Part shown: positions 10,643 to 21,020 of the stretch, one piece after another | Position numbering within the stretch: position 1 is the stretch's first letter | Layout of the letters: every line of letters starts with the position of its first letter | Assembly: GCA_905221605.1 (NCBI GenBank) | Contig: CAJNDS010001013.1 | Location: forward strand, 436,001-500,000 | DNA: 64,000 nucleotides | Origin: Symbiodinium natans | Lineage: Eukaryota; Sar; Dinophyceae; Suessiales; Symbiodiniaceae | Reading direction: 5' to 3' | The notes under the pieces: model-generated | What the model was told of the DNA's origin: nothing | Databases searched by the model: none | What the model saw: the letters and a program-made list of their open reading frames with translations, nothing else | Program-made: the position numbers and the translations under genes

Positions 10643-10850
10643 GGGTTTAGGGTTTAGGGTTTAGGGTTTAGGGTTTAGGGTTTAGGGTTTAGGGTTTAGG
10701 GTTTAGGGTTTAGGGTTTAGGGTTTAGGGTTTAGGGTTTGGGGTTTAGGGTTTAGGGTTTAGGGTTTAGGGTTTAGGGTTTAGGGTTTAGGGTTTAGGGT
10801 TTAGGGTTTAGGCTTGAGGATTGAGGGTTGAGGGTTGAGGGTTGAGGGTT
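10643..10850 (+). repeat. Long interstitial telomeric array with TTGAGGG block
   Basis: About 24 nearly perfect TTTAGGG units (one TTTGGGG) to 10812, then four TTGAGGG units. Among the longest homogeneous telomeric arrays in the window. Confidence 0.95.
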
Positions 10851-10914
10851 TGATTAGGGGAAAGGGCCGTCTCCGGGCCTGGTTTACTCTTGGTCCGAAA
10901 GTCATAATTTCAGG

Positions 10915-11042
10915 GCACTTAGTCACCCATTAGAAGTGTAGGTATAACCCACATATAAGTCCTTTAAGTAGCCAAATAGGGTTATTACTGGGCGATAAGT
11001 ACAGTTATGATTAAGCTACAAAGTACCATGAACCGCCAAGTA
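10915..11042. mobile_element. A-family MITE-like element
   Basis: Right end GTACCATGAACCGCCAAGTA with interior ATAAGT/ACTTAT segments. The left arm is recognisable (ACTTAGTCACCCATTAGAAG) but diverged. Confidence 0.6.
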
Positions 11043-11361
11043 ACTCCTCCAACCCAAGGAGCCCAAGACCCCTTAATGAAGGAAACAAGCTGAAATCATA
11101 ATAATCAGGCTTCCGATAAAGTGCAAGGAAAGCGCTGCGTTCAGGGTTTAATGAGGGTTTAGGAGTTAGGCCTTAGGGCCTAACCCCTAAGCCCTAAACC
11201 CTTTCCTCAAAGTGTAGAGCCGGTTCTCCGCACTCCGATGCTCCGAATGCTAACGAGAAGCTCCCGACGATCCAGCCCGCCGCTGGAATCTTCGTCAAAT
11301 CGCCTATGAATTCCCAGGCAGGTTTAGGGTAAGGGTTTATGGTTTAGGGTTTCGCCTAGCT

Positions 11362-11471
11362 TCCCAAAACCTCCCATACCCCTTAATGAAGGAATATCCT
11401 TTAAGCTATATGAGGAAACCTATTCTAACTTTTGGAGTATTCCCTACCTAAGGGGTATTGGAGTCTCTGAG
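11362..11471. mobile_element. D-family MITE-like element, uninterrupted
   Basis: Left arm CCCATACCCCTTAATGAAGGAATATCC, seen in two parts, is inverted as GGAGTATTCCCTACC and AAGGGGTATTGGAGTCTCTG on the right. About 110 bp without internal telomeric DNA, so it is the reference copy for judging insertions at 919, 51423 and 57785. Confidence 0.75.
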
Positions 11472-11618
11472 AAAGTTCCCAACCAGCGCAATATGCCTTA
11501 ATTGGGGAAAACACCTGTGCTGAGCTCCTGTATGCCGGTTTCCAAATGTCAGGGTCTCCTTTCATACCTCCAAACATAGTCGAACCCACCCCAGAAACGA
11601 CCACCAAAAAAAGAGCGC

Positions 11619-11683
11619 CTAAACCCTAAACCCTAAACCCTAAACCCTAAACCCTAAACCCTAAACCCTAAACCCTAAACCCA
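11619..11683 (-). repeat. Interstitial telomeric array (CCCTAAA)n
   Basis: Nine perfect units. Confidence 0.93.
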
Positions 11684-11832
11684 GTTCTCGGAAGCAACGT
11701 CTACTCCTGGTTGGCCCACGAAAGCCTTTTAAACATATCCCTAGATAGTATCCTGTTCAACCCAACAAGAGTAAATGTGAAACAAGCCCCGGCCGCCCTA
11801 AACCCTTAAACCCCTAAACCCATATATTCCAG

Positions 11833-11908
11833 TTTAGGTTTAGGGTTTAGGGTTTAGGGTTTAGGGTCTAGAGTCTAGGGTCTAGGGTTTAGGGTTTAGG
11901 GTTTAGGG
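11833..11908 (+). repeat. Telomeric array with TCTAGGG block
   Basis: TTTAGGG units flank a TCTAGAG/TCTAGGG block at 11864-11886, an internal variant patch. Confidence 0.88.
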
Positions 11909-12204
11909 TTCAAAGAAATGCAGGCCGGGCAGCGCGAGGCGCCGGCCCAAGGCAACGTCGTCCTGGTCAGGGAGGTACATATCCTAAACCCTAAACCCTA
12001 AACCCCGAACCCTAAACCCTAAACTAACTGAAAGGTCACTTCCGTCGAGCGACAGACCCCGAACGCTCGGCCGAGCGCCTTACAGCCCGAGCGCCCAAGC
12101 GAAAAGAGAAACGGAATAGGTGAGGGTTAAGCCTCACCGTCTGTCCTGGACAGGCCAACGGACATCGGCCTTTTTTACGACAACGTCAGTACTCGGCTAA
12201 GGGA

Positions 12205-13158
12205 TGGCCGGCACCCAGACCACCTTTAGCGCCAAATCGTAACCCTCTGCTCTGGAGGTCGGTTCAGGGTTTTGGGTTCAGGGTTTGCCGGCCCCCCCCC
12301 CCTCCCGGGGCCCCCCCAAACAAGCCAAGAACCCCCCCCCCCCCTTGGCGACAAACACCTTGCCAAGAGGGCCTTTTGACCAAAAAGAGCGCCGCTCCGC
12401 CAAACAAAACCTTGAGCAAGGGCCTCTACGGGCCCTGACGTGGACGTGCCGAAGGCCCGAAAAGGGCCGAGGCTACCCCGAACCCCAGCTTAAACCCTAA
12501 CACCGCAAAACCCTTCAAGCAAAAAAAGGGCCTTTACGGGCCCCAACGTGCCGAAGGGCCGAGGCAAAAAATTAAAGGTTCTCCGACCTTCAAATGAATA
12601 AAGCCTCTAAGGCCCCTGACATGCCGAAGGTCCGAACAGGGCGAGAGACCCCAAGAGCCACCAAAAGGCTTCAAAAGACTCCCTAAAAGAAGGGGGACCC
12701 CAGGATGCCCGTACCCGCAATGAAAAATGCGATTTTTTGGTATTGACAACCCTTTGCGCCTGCTCCTGGATTCCCCTTCTTTAAGGGCCTCAAGCCTTTT
12801 AGTGGGTCTTGGGGCCTTTTGGGAGCTTCCTGGGGGCTTTCTTGGCCCTTCCGGGGTAAAATGAAGGGGTGCCCAAAACTATCGATTCCCTGACCTTCAA
12901 ATAAATAAGGGCCTCTACGGGCCCTGACACGCCGAAGGCCCGAAAAGGGCCGAGGCTACGTACCCCCAACCCCAGCTTAAACCCTAACAGCGCAACTTTA
13001 AAAACATCAAAGCAAGCATCAGGGCACAAGAAAATTAATTCCATAAACCCTAAACCCTAATAGAGCATAGTTTGGGTGGCCGGGGTGGGTTGACGGGCAA
13101 CGCGAGCGCGCGGCCCGGGGTGTTTCACACCCAAGCGCGCGCCCTCCCCTGACACACC
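12205..13158. repeat. Dispersed repeat R, copy 1 (about 950 bp)
   Basis: It starts GGCCGGCACCCAGACCACC and ends with CCTGACACACC. The copy at 18285-19283 shares both ends and a common 3' third: GACACGCCGAAGGCCC, ATAGAGCATAG/GTGTGGGTGGCC-like sequence, GTGGGTTGACGGGCAACGCG and a GC-rich hairpin. A unit reading GGGCCTCTACGGGCCCTGAC through GAAAAGGGCCGAGGC occurs at about 12420-12472 and 12907-12959, with degraded forms at 12528-12565 and 12600-12645. No convincing reading frame; its nature (SINE-like, retroelement remnant or gene relic) is unknown. Confidence 0.55.
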
Positions 13159-13218
13159 CTGAACCAAAAACCCTAAACCCTAAGCCCTAAGCCTAAAGCC
13201 CTAAAGCCTAAACCGTAC

Positions 13219-13262
13219 TGAGAACCCTACTTAGACCTACCCATGAACCTCCAAACAGACTA
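13219..13262. mobile_element. A-family fragment
   Basis: CTACTTAGACCTACCCATGAACCTCCAA is recognisable in pieces as the right arm of family A. Confidence 0.4.
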
Positions 13263-13492
13263 CACCTCAAGCCCGGCCCCAAACCTGAACCCCAAACCCT
13301 AAACCCTACACCCCAAGCATCCCAAAGCCGCAGGTGGGGCTCCGAGGGTGTTGGAGCTTTAGGGTGTTGATTGAGGTTTAGGTTGTGGAGTCATAGGCCC
13401 CTGACTACCAAACTGAGTTCAGGACAGAAACGCTCAGGGCTTGCGGGCTTAGGGGTGGAACCCGATACCCACTTCGTGAAGGGAAAGACATA

Positions 13493-13495
13493 CAC

Positions 13496-13533
<38 letters not shown>

Positions 13534-13537
13534 TATC
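13493..13537. repeat. (TA)n microsatellite
   Basis: TA-rich run producing tyrosine/isoleucine frames on both strands that are artefacts. Confidence 0.9.
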
Positions 13538-13539
13538 AT

Positions 13540-13985
13540 GTACATACACATGCAGGGTATAGATCTAGATATGTTTTGCCCCAAGCTTCTACACATTGGA
13601 TAGCTCTCGGTTGCCTTCTGGGAGCGGCGGAATAGGTCAAATCAAGATCACACTAGACCGCCCGCACTCAACTTGGAAGAGTGGTTGAAAACATGCATCA
13701 TCACGGAGAGGCCTTTCATCAAAACACTGGCAAGAGGTAGCATTGAGCCGTGCTCCACCACGCCTACTTCTTCAGGACATGGGGCCGGCAAAACTGAGGT
13801 ACACGGAGGTGCTAGGCAACAAGTAAGGCTAGCACGATGGTAACTATTATAATCCGATGTAGGGCACTTCAAATGTTTCTTACAACTACCCAGGAACCTC
13901 CAAGTTCGGGAAAACCCTATGTAGGGACTTATAGCCTTTCTTCGAACTTCCCATAACCTGCAAGTCGGGACATTTGGGCTCTCTG
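13540..13985. other. Telomere-free island with A-family remnants
   Basis: Unique sequence; a 74-codon minus frame (13648-13872) is unrecognised. Two A-family right arms, CTACCCAGGAACCTCCAAG near 13887 and CTTCCCATAACCTGCAAG near 13948, lie 60 bases apart. Confidence 0.45.
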
Positions 13986-14402
13986 GGCCAAACCCTAAAC
14001 CCTACACCCTAAACCCTACACCCTAAACCCCGAACCCCTAAACCTCTGGGCTCCGACCCATCCCGTCTGATCCCACGCGGAGGGTCCGGCAGCGAGAGGC
14101 CCAGCGCTTGGTGCAGCGCCAAGAAGAGGCTACAGAGCTCGTCTCGATCAATCTGCCCATTCCTTGGAGGTTTAGGGTTTAGGGTTTAGCGTTTGGGGTT
14201 TGGGGTTTAGGGTTTGGAGGTTTCAGGTTTAGGGGCCGGGGTCGCAGAATTTCGGGTGTCGTCATAGGTTTGCCCCCGCCCTGCCAAAGGGGTAACTAAG
14301 TGGCAGGGACTATTTGAGGAGCACTCCTTTGGCAGAGGTTTGAGAAACAAGCCGAGATCCAAAGCCCTAAGCCCGTGAACCGAAAAACCTCTTTTGCCCT
14401 TC

Positions 14403-14466
14403 GGGGGGGGGGGGGGGGGGGGGGGGGGGGTGGGGTTTGGAGACCCCGTGCTTTCAGGTTTTTGGC

Positions 14467-14511
<45 letters not shown>
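14403..14511 (+). repeat. Poly-G tract followed by (CT)n
   Basis: An uninterrupted run of about 28 G (14403-14430) and, 40 bases later, about 20 CT dinucleotides (14469-14510), then telomeric units to 14580. Confidence 0.93.
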
Positions 14512-14579
14512 ATCATAAACCCTAATTAATCATAGACCCTAATCATAGACCTTAAACCCTAAACCCTAAACCCTAAACC

Positions 14580-15640
14580 ACAAAGGGACCATGAGAAGGG
14601 AGGCGAAGGGAAGGACTCTTAAGGGCTTCGGGTTCAGTTCTCGGGCTTGGGCTTTGGGAGCCGATCTCAAAGTGCTCCAGCCTTCAAAACCCCAGGGTCG
14701 CAAGCGCCAGGGCTGAACCCCCAAACCGTTTAGGGTTTGGGGTTTGGGGTTTAGGGTTTAGGGTTGGGGTTGGGGGTTTTTGGGGTTTTTGGGGTTTGGG
14801 GTTTTTAGGGTTTAGGGTTTCAGGGTTTCAGGGTTTCAGGGTTTAGGGAAGCCAGGAGCTTCGAAACTCAAGCCCTTTCAGCCAGCGTCATATCCCTGTC
14901 GCATTGCATGAAGACAGCGCCAGCCTGCCAAGGCTCAGGGGTTCGGGCGTCAGCACGTGCCCAAGTCGCCCAGCACCCCCTAACTAAGGAGCTTCCTGAA
15001 AATATCCCCAAACCCTAAGCCCTGTCATCCTTAACCCTAAACCCTAAATCCGAAACCCTAAATCCAAGGATGAGGGCGCGCTAGGTTAGCGCAGGACTTT
15101 GCGGCTTGCATGAGGCAATTCATTCCGAGTTCTGGGCTTCGGGTAAAGGGCTTAGAGTTTAGAGTTTAGGGTTCAGGGTCGCACTTGAAGTTCACACAAC
15201 GAGCCTTGGGGACAACACCCCCGCCCAAGGCTCCCTGTCCAGTAGCCGTACTTAAAACAAAAAAGCCTTGGTGGGGGGTGTGGGGGTGGGGTGGTACTTT
15301 CTAAGTCCATAGTCTAGCAGGCAAGTTGCAACTTTGCAACATGCAGCATGGACAGGGAGTTAGTTCCCGAGTCCAAAAAAGAAGAGAGAATAGATGTGTG
15401 GGCAGTTCCTAGATTATGGTCCCCATATGGGATACCCTTAATACTGGGCTCCATAATTTTTGATCGGGCCCCCAAGCCTCTGCGTCAATAGCTGAAGAGC
15501 CAAATCTAAGCTTTTGGGTTCAAAGTGTAGGGTGTCCAAACACTAAACCCGAAACCCTAACATAGGGGCCTTAATGGTTAGAATAGGGTTCGTCATTATA
15601 GGATATTTATGAAGGGGCCATAAGGGGACATTACTAGTAG
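14580..15640. other. Gene-free stretch with scattered telomeric variants
   Basis: G-rich telomere-like variants (GGGGTTTGGGG, GGGTTTCAGGG) at 14728-14850. A D-family-like CACCCCCTAACTAAGGAGC is at 14969-14987. A segment at 15410-15475 (GGTCCCCATATGGGATACCC ... GATCGGGCCCCC) resembles 2620-2700. Nothing coding is recognised. Confidence 0.5.
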
Positions 15641-15645
15641 CTATT

Positions 15646-15754
15646 CCCTAAACCCTAAACCCTAAACCCTAAACCCTAAACCCCAAACCCCAAACCCTAA
15701 ACCCTAAACCCTAAACCCTAAACCCTAAACCCCAAACCCCAAACCCTAAACCCT
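15646..15754 (-). repeat. Long interstitial telomeric array (CCCTAAA)n
   Basis: About 15 units with two duplicated CCCCAAA CCCCAAA blocks 56 bases apart, which suggests that an eight-unit block was itself duplicated. Confidence 0.92.
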
Positions 15755-15884
15755 ATACTATGAGCCTGTTGCTGCAGCAGCTGCTCCGAAGTAAGGATGG
15801 CCCGGATGAACCTGTCTCCCGGCTGTGGGTCTTTGTCATACTCGAAAGAAGAGGCGAGACTGCGATGGGGGTTAAGGTCACTTG

Positions 15885-15930
15885 GGTTTAGGGTTTAGGG
15901 TTTAGGGTTTAGGGTTTAGGGTTTGGGGTT
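15885..15930 (+). repeat. Interstitial telomeric array (TTTAGGG)n
   Basis: Six units. Confidence 0.9.
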
Positions 15931-16086
15931 AAGACCGCAGGCCCGAGTAGTTTTACGGCGGCTTAGAATATGGGGGGGTGCCTCGCGAGCTCCAAACTCA
16001 TCTGTGTTGCTGCTAAGGAACTTACGTTCAGTTGCCATAGTAAGGAACGTCCATACTATGGGAGCCTACAAATTTCTGAAACCCTT

Positions 16087-16149
16087 GCTAAACCCTAAAC
16101 CCTAAACCCTAAACCCTAAACCCTAAACCCTAAACCCTAAACCCTAAAA
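16087..16149 (-). repeat. Interstitial telomeric array (CCCTAAA)n
   Basis: Nine perfect units. Confidence 0.93.
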
Positions 16150-16283
16150 GCTAGCCTAAGCCCCAAAATGCCCCTGAACTCAGGGGTCTTGGGGCTCCCC
16201 CGGGCTGACAGTTCTCTAAAAAGGGAGGTAGCAAGCCTAGGGCTGATGAGCTGTGTGCTGCCCAGGCATAATGCTCATGTCTG

Positions 16284-16335
16284 TTTAGGGTTTAGGGTTT
16301 AGGGTTTAGGGTTTAGGGTTTAGGGTTTAGGGTTA
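16284..16335 (+). repeat. Interstitial telomeric array (TTTAGGG)n
   Basis: Seven units, ending 13 bases before a B-family element. Confidence 0.92.
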
Positions 16336-16347
16336 TAATGCAAACAT

Positions 16348-16449
16348 CTTGGGATGTTCCCCTTTATACGCACAGTCCTTCATAGGGATTGCAATATGGG
16401 GTACTATACTCCCCATTAAGGACTGTCAGTAAAAGGGGGGACATCCCAA
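16348..16449. mobile_element. B-family MITE-like element, complete
   Basis: CTTGGGATGTTCCCCTTTAT and CAGTCCTTCATAGGGATTGC on the left are inverted as CATTAAGGACTGTCAG and GGGGGGACATCCCAA on the right, so the element could fold into one long hairpin of about 100 nt. It is followed at 16465-16590 by a locally duplicated segment, TAAGCAACCCT(A/C)TAAAGGGC, at about 16492 and 16539. Confidence 0.82.
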
Positions 16450-16682
16450 CTAATCCCCCCTCCAGCATGGGCCATTAGGCCTTATAATGCCCCTAAGCAA
16501 CCCTATAAAGGGCCTTTTTAAGGGGTTATAAGCCCCTAAGCAACCCTCTAAAGGGCCTTTTTAAGGGGGTTGTAAGGTGGAATAGCCCATGTTCCCAAAC
16601 CAAGGGCCTTGCAAGCCTGAAAATCCCACACCATACTCCGGCTTGCTCCGGGCCTTATTGTCTGCCTTTAGGTTTCGGGGTG

Positions 16683-16792
16683 TACTTGGAGGTTCATGGG
16701 TAGTTAGAAGTAGGGACATACGTAACCCTAAACCCTAAACCCTGAACCCTGAACCCTAAACCCTAAACCCTAAACTCATGAACCTCCAAGTA
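16683..16792. mobile_element. A-family MITE-like element with telomeric core
   Basis: TACTTGGAGGTTCATGGGTA at the left is mirrored by CTCATGAACCTCCAAGTA at the right. The middle (about 16724-16775) is replaced by seven CCCTAAA/CCCTGAA units. Confidence 0.85.
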
Positions 16793-17019
16793 GGGCTGTG
16801 GGCCCACAACGTGCTGGAATGCCAGCCTGGGGTCGGGAGGCAGCGCCTTTCGAAGGCCGGATGTCACAGCCTCGGGACGACCCTAAACCCTAAACCCTAA
16901 ACCCTAAACCCTAAACCCGGAAAAGCAAGGACTCTTCAGGTTGAAGGTGGGCTTGGCCGCTCAACTTGAAGAAGCGCCTTGTAGAACCAGAACAACTCAA
17001 AGCGTAAGCTCTGAACCTA

Positions 17020-17098
17020 CCCTAAACCCTAAACCCTAAACCCTAAACCCTAAACCCTAAACCCTAAACCCTAAACCCTAAACCCTAAACCCTAAAAG
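17020..17098 (-). repeat. Interstitial telomeric array (CCCTAAA)n
   Basis: Eleven perfect units. A five-unit array lies at 16880-16918. Confidence 0.93.
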
Positions 17099-17185
17099 GC
17101 TGGACCCTAGAGTTCGCCCTTAGAATCCCCAAAGCCGAGCCCGAAAAGACTGTGCCTTGAAAGCCCAAATGGCAGTGGGTTAAAA

Positions 17186-17690
17186 TTCGGGTTGTCGCGG
17201 GGGGTCCCCCCCGCCCTCTGCTACAAGCCTTGTCGCGGGCAGGTTGTTTCATACCTTTGTCGCGCCGCTACTTTGAACCCAATTTTCTTGGTTGGGTTTT
17301 GTAAGGGTTTAGGGTAAAGGGTTTAGGTTTAGGGTTGGGGTTTCGGATGAAGGGTTTAGGGACCGCAGGGATTTTACTGGAGAGCCTTAAACCCTGAACC
17401 CTGTAAATATAAACCCTGGGCTTCTCGTTCAAGGTTGTCCTACGGATGGGCACCTGCTGGCTCGAGCAGTCGCGCGGGTTGTCGCGGGTATGTCGCGCCC
17501 TGTCGCAGGCCTTGTCGCGGACTGAGAGTGAAAGTTGCTGCAGACACGCATCAAGGTCGCATCGAGATTGGCAATGAGAAAATTCAATGGTATTGCTGTC
17601 TTGTCGGGGGGGGGGGGGTTGTAGCCTTGTCGCGGGGGGGGTTGTCGCGGACACGGCACGTCTGTTACAAACCTTTGTCGCGGAGGGACC
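17186..17690 (+). repeat. Cluster of TTGTCGCGG motifs
   Basis: The core TGTCGCG or a one-base variant occurs about a dozen times in 500 bases (near 17193, 17231, 17257, 17468, 17478, 17489, 17499, 17510, 17600, 17627, 17643, 17672), often preceded by (A)CAAGCCT or ATACCT. Spacing is irregular, so it is not a simple tandem array. Overlapping ORFs of 76-128 codons on both strands follow from the repeat. Confidence 0.7.
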
Positions 17691-17755
17691 CCCCGGTGCC
17701 TGTTACAAGCCCGGAAAAAAAAAACCCACTGCCAAATAAACCTGTCGGGTGTAAT

Positions 17756-17910
17756 AGCCCCAATCTAGGGGTTTGCCTTGGACCCTTAAGGTTGTACCCT
17801 TAGGTTTTGGGGACTCTTTTTAGAGATCCTTAAGGTCGTATAAGGGCCACATTTGGAGAATGTTCAGGGAACCTTTAGGGGTACAACTTTAGGGGTACGA
17901 GACTTAATCC
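17756..17910. other. Possible short element with inverted CCTTAAGG-type arms
   Basis: Segments ACCCTTAAGGTTGTACCC, GATCCTTAAGGTCGTA and TTTAGGGGTACAAC are mutually related and partly inverted. A similar composition is at 34376-34560. Family assignment is uncertain. Confidence 0.35.
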
Positions 17911-18284
17911 CTTGACCCAAGACAACCCGACAACCCAAACGCTGCAAGCTCCAAGTCACAGACAATAACACAGGAGCCTGCAGAATGCCTTTCTAGTTAC
18001 TCCCCATTCTGGGTCATTCGAACTTTAAAAAAACCCCGAAAAACCTTAAGCCCCAAGCTTTTTGGGAGCTTAGGGGGTTTAGGGTTTAGGGTTCAGGATT
18101 TAGGGTCAGCCCCAATGCTTTTTTTTAAGGCCGCTGTTTCAACCCTGAACCATGACCCTGGAGCCATACAGCATTAGGGTCTAGGATTTAGGGTTTAGGG
18201 GTTTAGGGGTTTAGGGATTTAGGGGTTTAGGGTTTAGGGATTGGGGTTTAGGGCTTGTTTGAGACAGCCTCATTTTTAAAAAGC

Positions 18285-19283
18285 CGGCCGACCAGACCAC
18301 CTTTACCGTCGCTCAAGTATGACCACAAGCCTTCAAGCCCTTCTCTGGAGACAGTGTCAGGTTTATGATCCAATTTCTCCAGGGTTTTGGGAACCCAAGT
18401 CCGGAAATGGAAGCCTAATTTCCGCCAACAACTGCTGCGCATAATCGGATATAGGGTTTAAACCCTGAACCCTTAAACCCAAAGTCCTAAACCCTACACC
18501 TAAACCCTAAACCCCACTCCCAGAATCGACATTGTTCAACCACTCCGATTGTGTCGCCTACACTGGGGCCTCTGGGGATGTCGGGCATTCCGGGGTTCCG
18601 ATCCGACAGGCTTGTTGGTAGCCCTAAACCCTAAACCCTTTTCTTGGGTTGGCTACTTCATAACGGGAAGCTTGAACCAAACAAAAAAACGGGGAAAAAG
18701 GGTACCACTGGGCTACCAAGGCTTCCCGAGGTTGCTAAAGCTCCGAGACCTCCCCCACAAGCTTCCCAAGAAAAGGCTTCAGGGGTGCTCTGCGACCGGG
18801 GTTTAGGGTTTAGAGTTTAGGGTTTAGGGTTTAGGGCCTTCCGGCCATTCAGGGGCAAATATTGGTAAACGATTCATAGTTGGAAATATCAGACGATCAA
18901 CGCAAGCTGTATTTGAGCAAAGCAAGCAAAACGTTTCCCGCACGGCGACTAAACATGCCCCGTTTCTCAAAGGCACATGATCAGAACAATGGGAAAATCC
19001 ACCTGAGATTCGAACATCATTCTCACATTGAGCCTCACTGGGCCTGGCACGCCGAAGCCCAAAATAGCGGAGGCCACCCCCTTATTATTGATGCGGCCTA
19101 AACATGTGAAGCACGGCTAACAACAAGCATCGAGGCATGAAGAGAATCAACTGAAATTAACCTAAACCCTAATCGAGTATAGTGTGGGTGGCCCTTAAGC
19201 CCTACTGGAAAACACTGCGGGTGGGTTAACAAGCGACCGCGAGCCCACGACCCAAGGCGCTTCGCGCCTTCTAACGACACATC
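18285..19283. repeat. Dispersed repeat R, copy 2 (about 1 kb)
   Basis: It begins GCCGGCCGACCAGACCACC and ends with AACGACACATCC, matching the ends of 12205-13158. The last 260 bases align with copy 1 in order: GGCACGCCGAAGCCC, AGCACGGC.., TAATCGAGTATAGTGTGGGTGGCC, GGTGGGTTAACAAGCGACCGCG, then a GCGC hairpin. A C2-like end (18649-18723) and telomeric units (18795-18836) occur inside. The 73-codon plus frame (18880-19101) is not recognised. Confidence 0.5.
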
Positions 19284-19284
19284 C

Positions 19285-20200
19285 CTAAACCCTAAACCCT
19301 AAACCTTAAACCCTAGAACCTAAACCCTAAACCCTAAACCCTAAACCCAAAACCAACCCTAAACCATCAACCCTAAACCAACCATAAAGCTTTGCTAAAG
19401 AGGCCCCCATATTCCGCCGAAGAACCCTGAACCAACCTTCAGAAACATGTTTAAGAGGCCCCTATCCCTAAACCCTAAACCCTACACCCTAAACCCTAAA
19501 GCTTGTTGAAGAGGCCCCTATACTACGCTGGAGGCAAGTCACTGGAGGTCGGCGTTTGGACCGGCTGCGCTCCCGGGGAGGCCTGGGTTTAGGGTTTAGG
19601 GTTTAGGATTTAGGGTTTAGGGTTTAGGGGTTAGGGCTCAGGGGTTAGGGTTTAGGGTATAGGTTTGTAGGGATTTAGAGTTAGGGGCGTTGGGGTGTTA
19701 AGGTTTGTCGGGCTTCTGGTTTGCCGTTTAGGGTAAACCCTACATCCAGAAACCCTTAATGCAGCCCCCCTCCCTAAAACTTATAAACCCCTAAACCCTA
19801 AACCCTAGACCCCTAAACCCCTAAAGCATAGTGGGGCTGGCCTACTAGACCCTAAGAGCCTGCAAAACACATGGCAGGAGGCCATGAACCCCCCTACCCT
19901 AGCTGCCGTTACGTTCTCATACTGAGGATTTAGGGCGTCACCACTAATAACAGAGTCCTTTTTGGGTTCAACTTAGCTAAGCCTTGGTTCTAGTCTTGGG
20001 ATCTTGGTTCAGGGCCTTAGGCAGTGCTATGGAATTTAGAGCTTAGGGTTTGGGGGTTACAGGACTCAGAGTTTAGGGCTGAAAGCTGAGGGTTTGCAGC
20101 TTAATTCGGGCACTGGGTTGAGGATTTTGGGGGAAGATTAAGTTCAGTTCGTTTCTAAGGTTGCCATGGCTGATCTGGACCCAGAGAGGCTGATAACCCG
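19285..20200. other. Gene-free stretch with many telomeric units
   Basis: CCCTAAA array 19285-19350, TTTAGGG array 19586-19670, CCCCTAAA units 19787-19830. Two segments, near 19385-19410 and 19500-19515, share TAAAGCTT...GAAGAGGCCCC(C/T)AT, a local duplication separated by telomeric units. No gene. Confidence 0.6.
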
Positions 20201-20210
20201 CAATTAAGGA

Positions 20211-20530
20211 ATGGGGGGGGGCGGGGGGCGGGGGGGGGCGGGGGGGGGGGCGGGGGGGTGGGGGGGGGCGGGGGGGGGGGGGGGTGGGGGGTGGGGGGGG
20301 GGGGGCGGGGGGACCAAAGGGGGGGATTGGGGGGGGGGGGGGGGGGGGAGGGGGCAGGGGGGGGGGGGAGGGGCAGGTGGGGGGGGGGGCGGGGGGGGGG
20401 AGGGGGGGGGGCGCGGGGGCGGGGGGGGTGGGGCGGGGGGGGGGCGGGGGGGGGCGGGGGGGGGCGGGGGGGGGGCGGGCGGAGGGGGGGGCGGGGGGGG
20501 GGCGGGGGGGGGGCGGGGTTGGGGGGGCGA
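20211..20530 (+). repeat. 320-bp G-rich tract
   Basis: An almost pure G tract broken by single C, A or T, often as GGGGGCGGGGG. All polyglycine and polyproline frames over it (107-151 codons) are artefacts. It should form many G-quadruplexes on the plus strand, which is inference from composition. Confidence 0.9.
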
Positions 20531-20597
20531 GGGTTCGGTGGAAGGAGGCTTATTGTGTCCTTTCAAAAAAGAAGGGCTTAGGGTTTGGGTTTGCCGT

Positions 20598-20668
20598 GAC
20601 AGTCCTTAATAAGATCATTTTTAGGGGGGGGGGGGGGGGGACTGTTAGTAAAAGGGTGAACAGCCCAA
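20598..20668. mobile_element. B-family MITE-like element interrupted by poly-G
   Basis: ACAGTCCTTAATAAGATCAT at the left and ACTGTTAGTAAAAGGGTGAA at the right are the inner inverted arms of family B; an 18-base G run (20624-20640) fills the loop. The outer left end is missing. Confidence 0.7.
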
Positions 20669-20749
20669 CTGGCAGGCTTCATATGGGCGGTTGGTATGAT
20701 TCTGGTCGTTATGTCTTAAATAGGGTTTACAGGGATTAGGGCTTCTTAG

Positions 20750-21020
20750 GGCCTGTAAACTCTAAACCCTAAACCCTGAACCCTAAACCCTAGACCCTTC
20801 ACCGCAGACCCTAAATCACCAGGCCTTTAGAGGCTCTTACTGAGGCCCCAAACGCCGGCGTCTGGCCAGCCCCAACAGCATCCTCCGACAGGCAATATGA
20901 GACCCGGGCTAAGTAAGGGCTTAGGGTTGGGCTTAGGGTTTAGGGCCCTAAACCCTAAACGCTAAATCCTAAACCCTAAACCCTCAACCCTTACCCTAAA
21001 CCCTAAACCCTAAATTTTCG
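20750..21020. repeat. Mixed-orientation telomeric tracts
   Basis: CCCTAAA at 20764-20795, TTTAGGG at 20915-20945 meeting CCCTAAA at 20946-21015 head-to-head (GGGCCCTAAACCC). Confidence 0.85.

Noticed and set aside
20204-20739. Glycine-rich and proline-rich frames
   Set aside because: They come from the G-rich tract, are open in several frames, and have no natural amino-acid variety.
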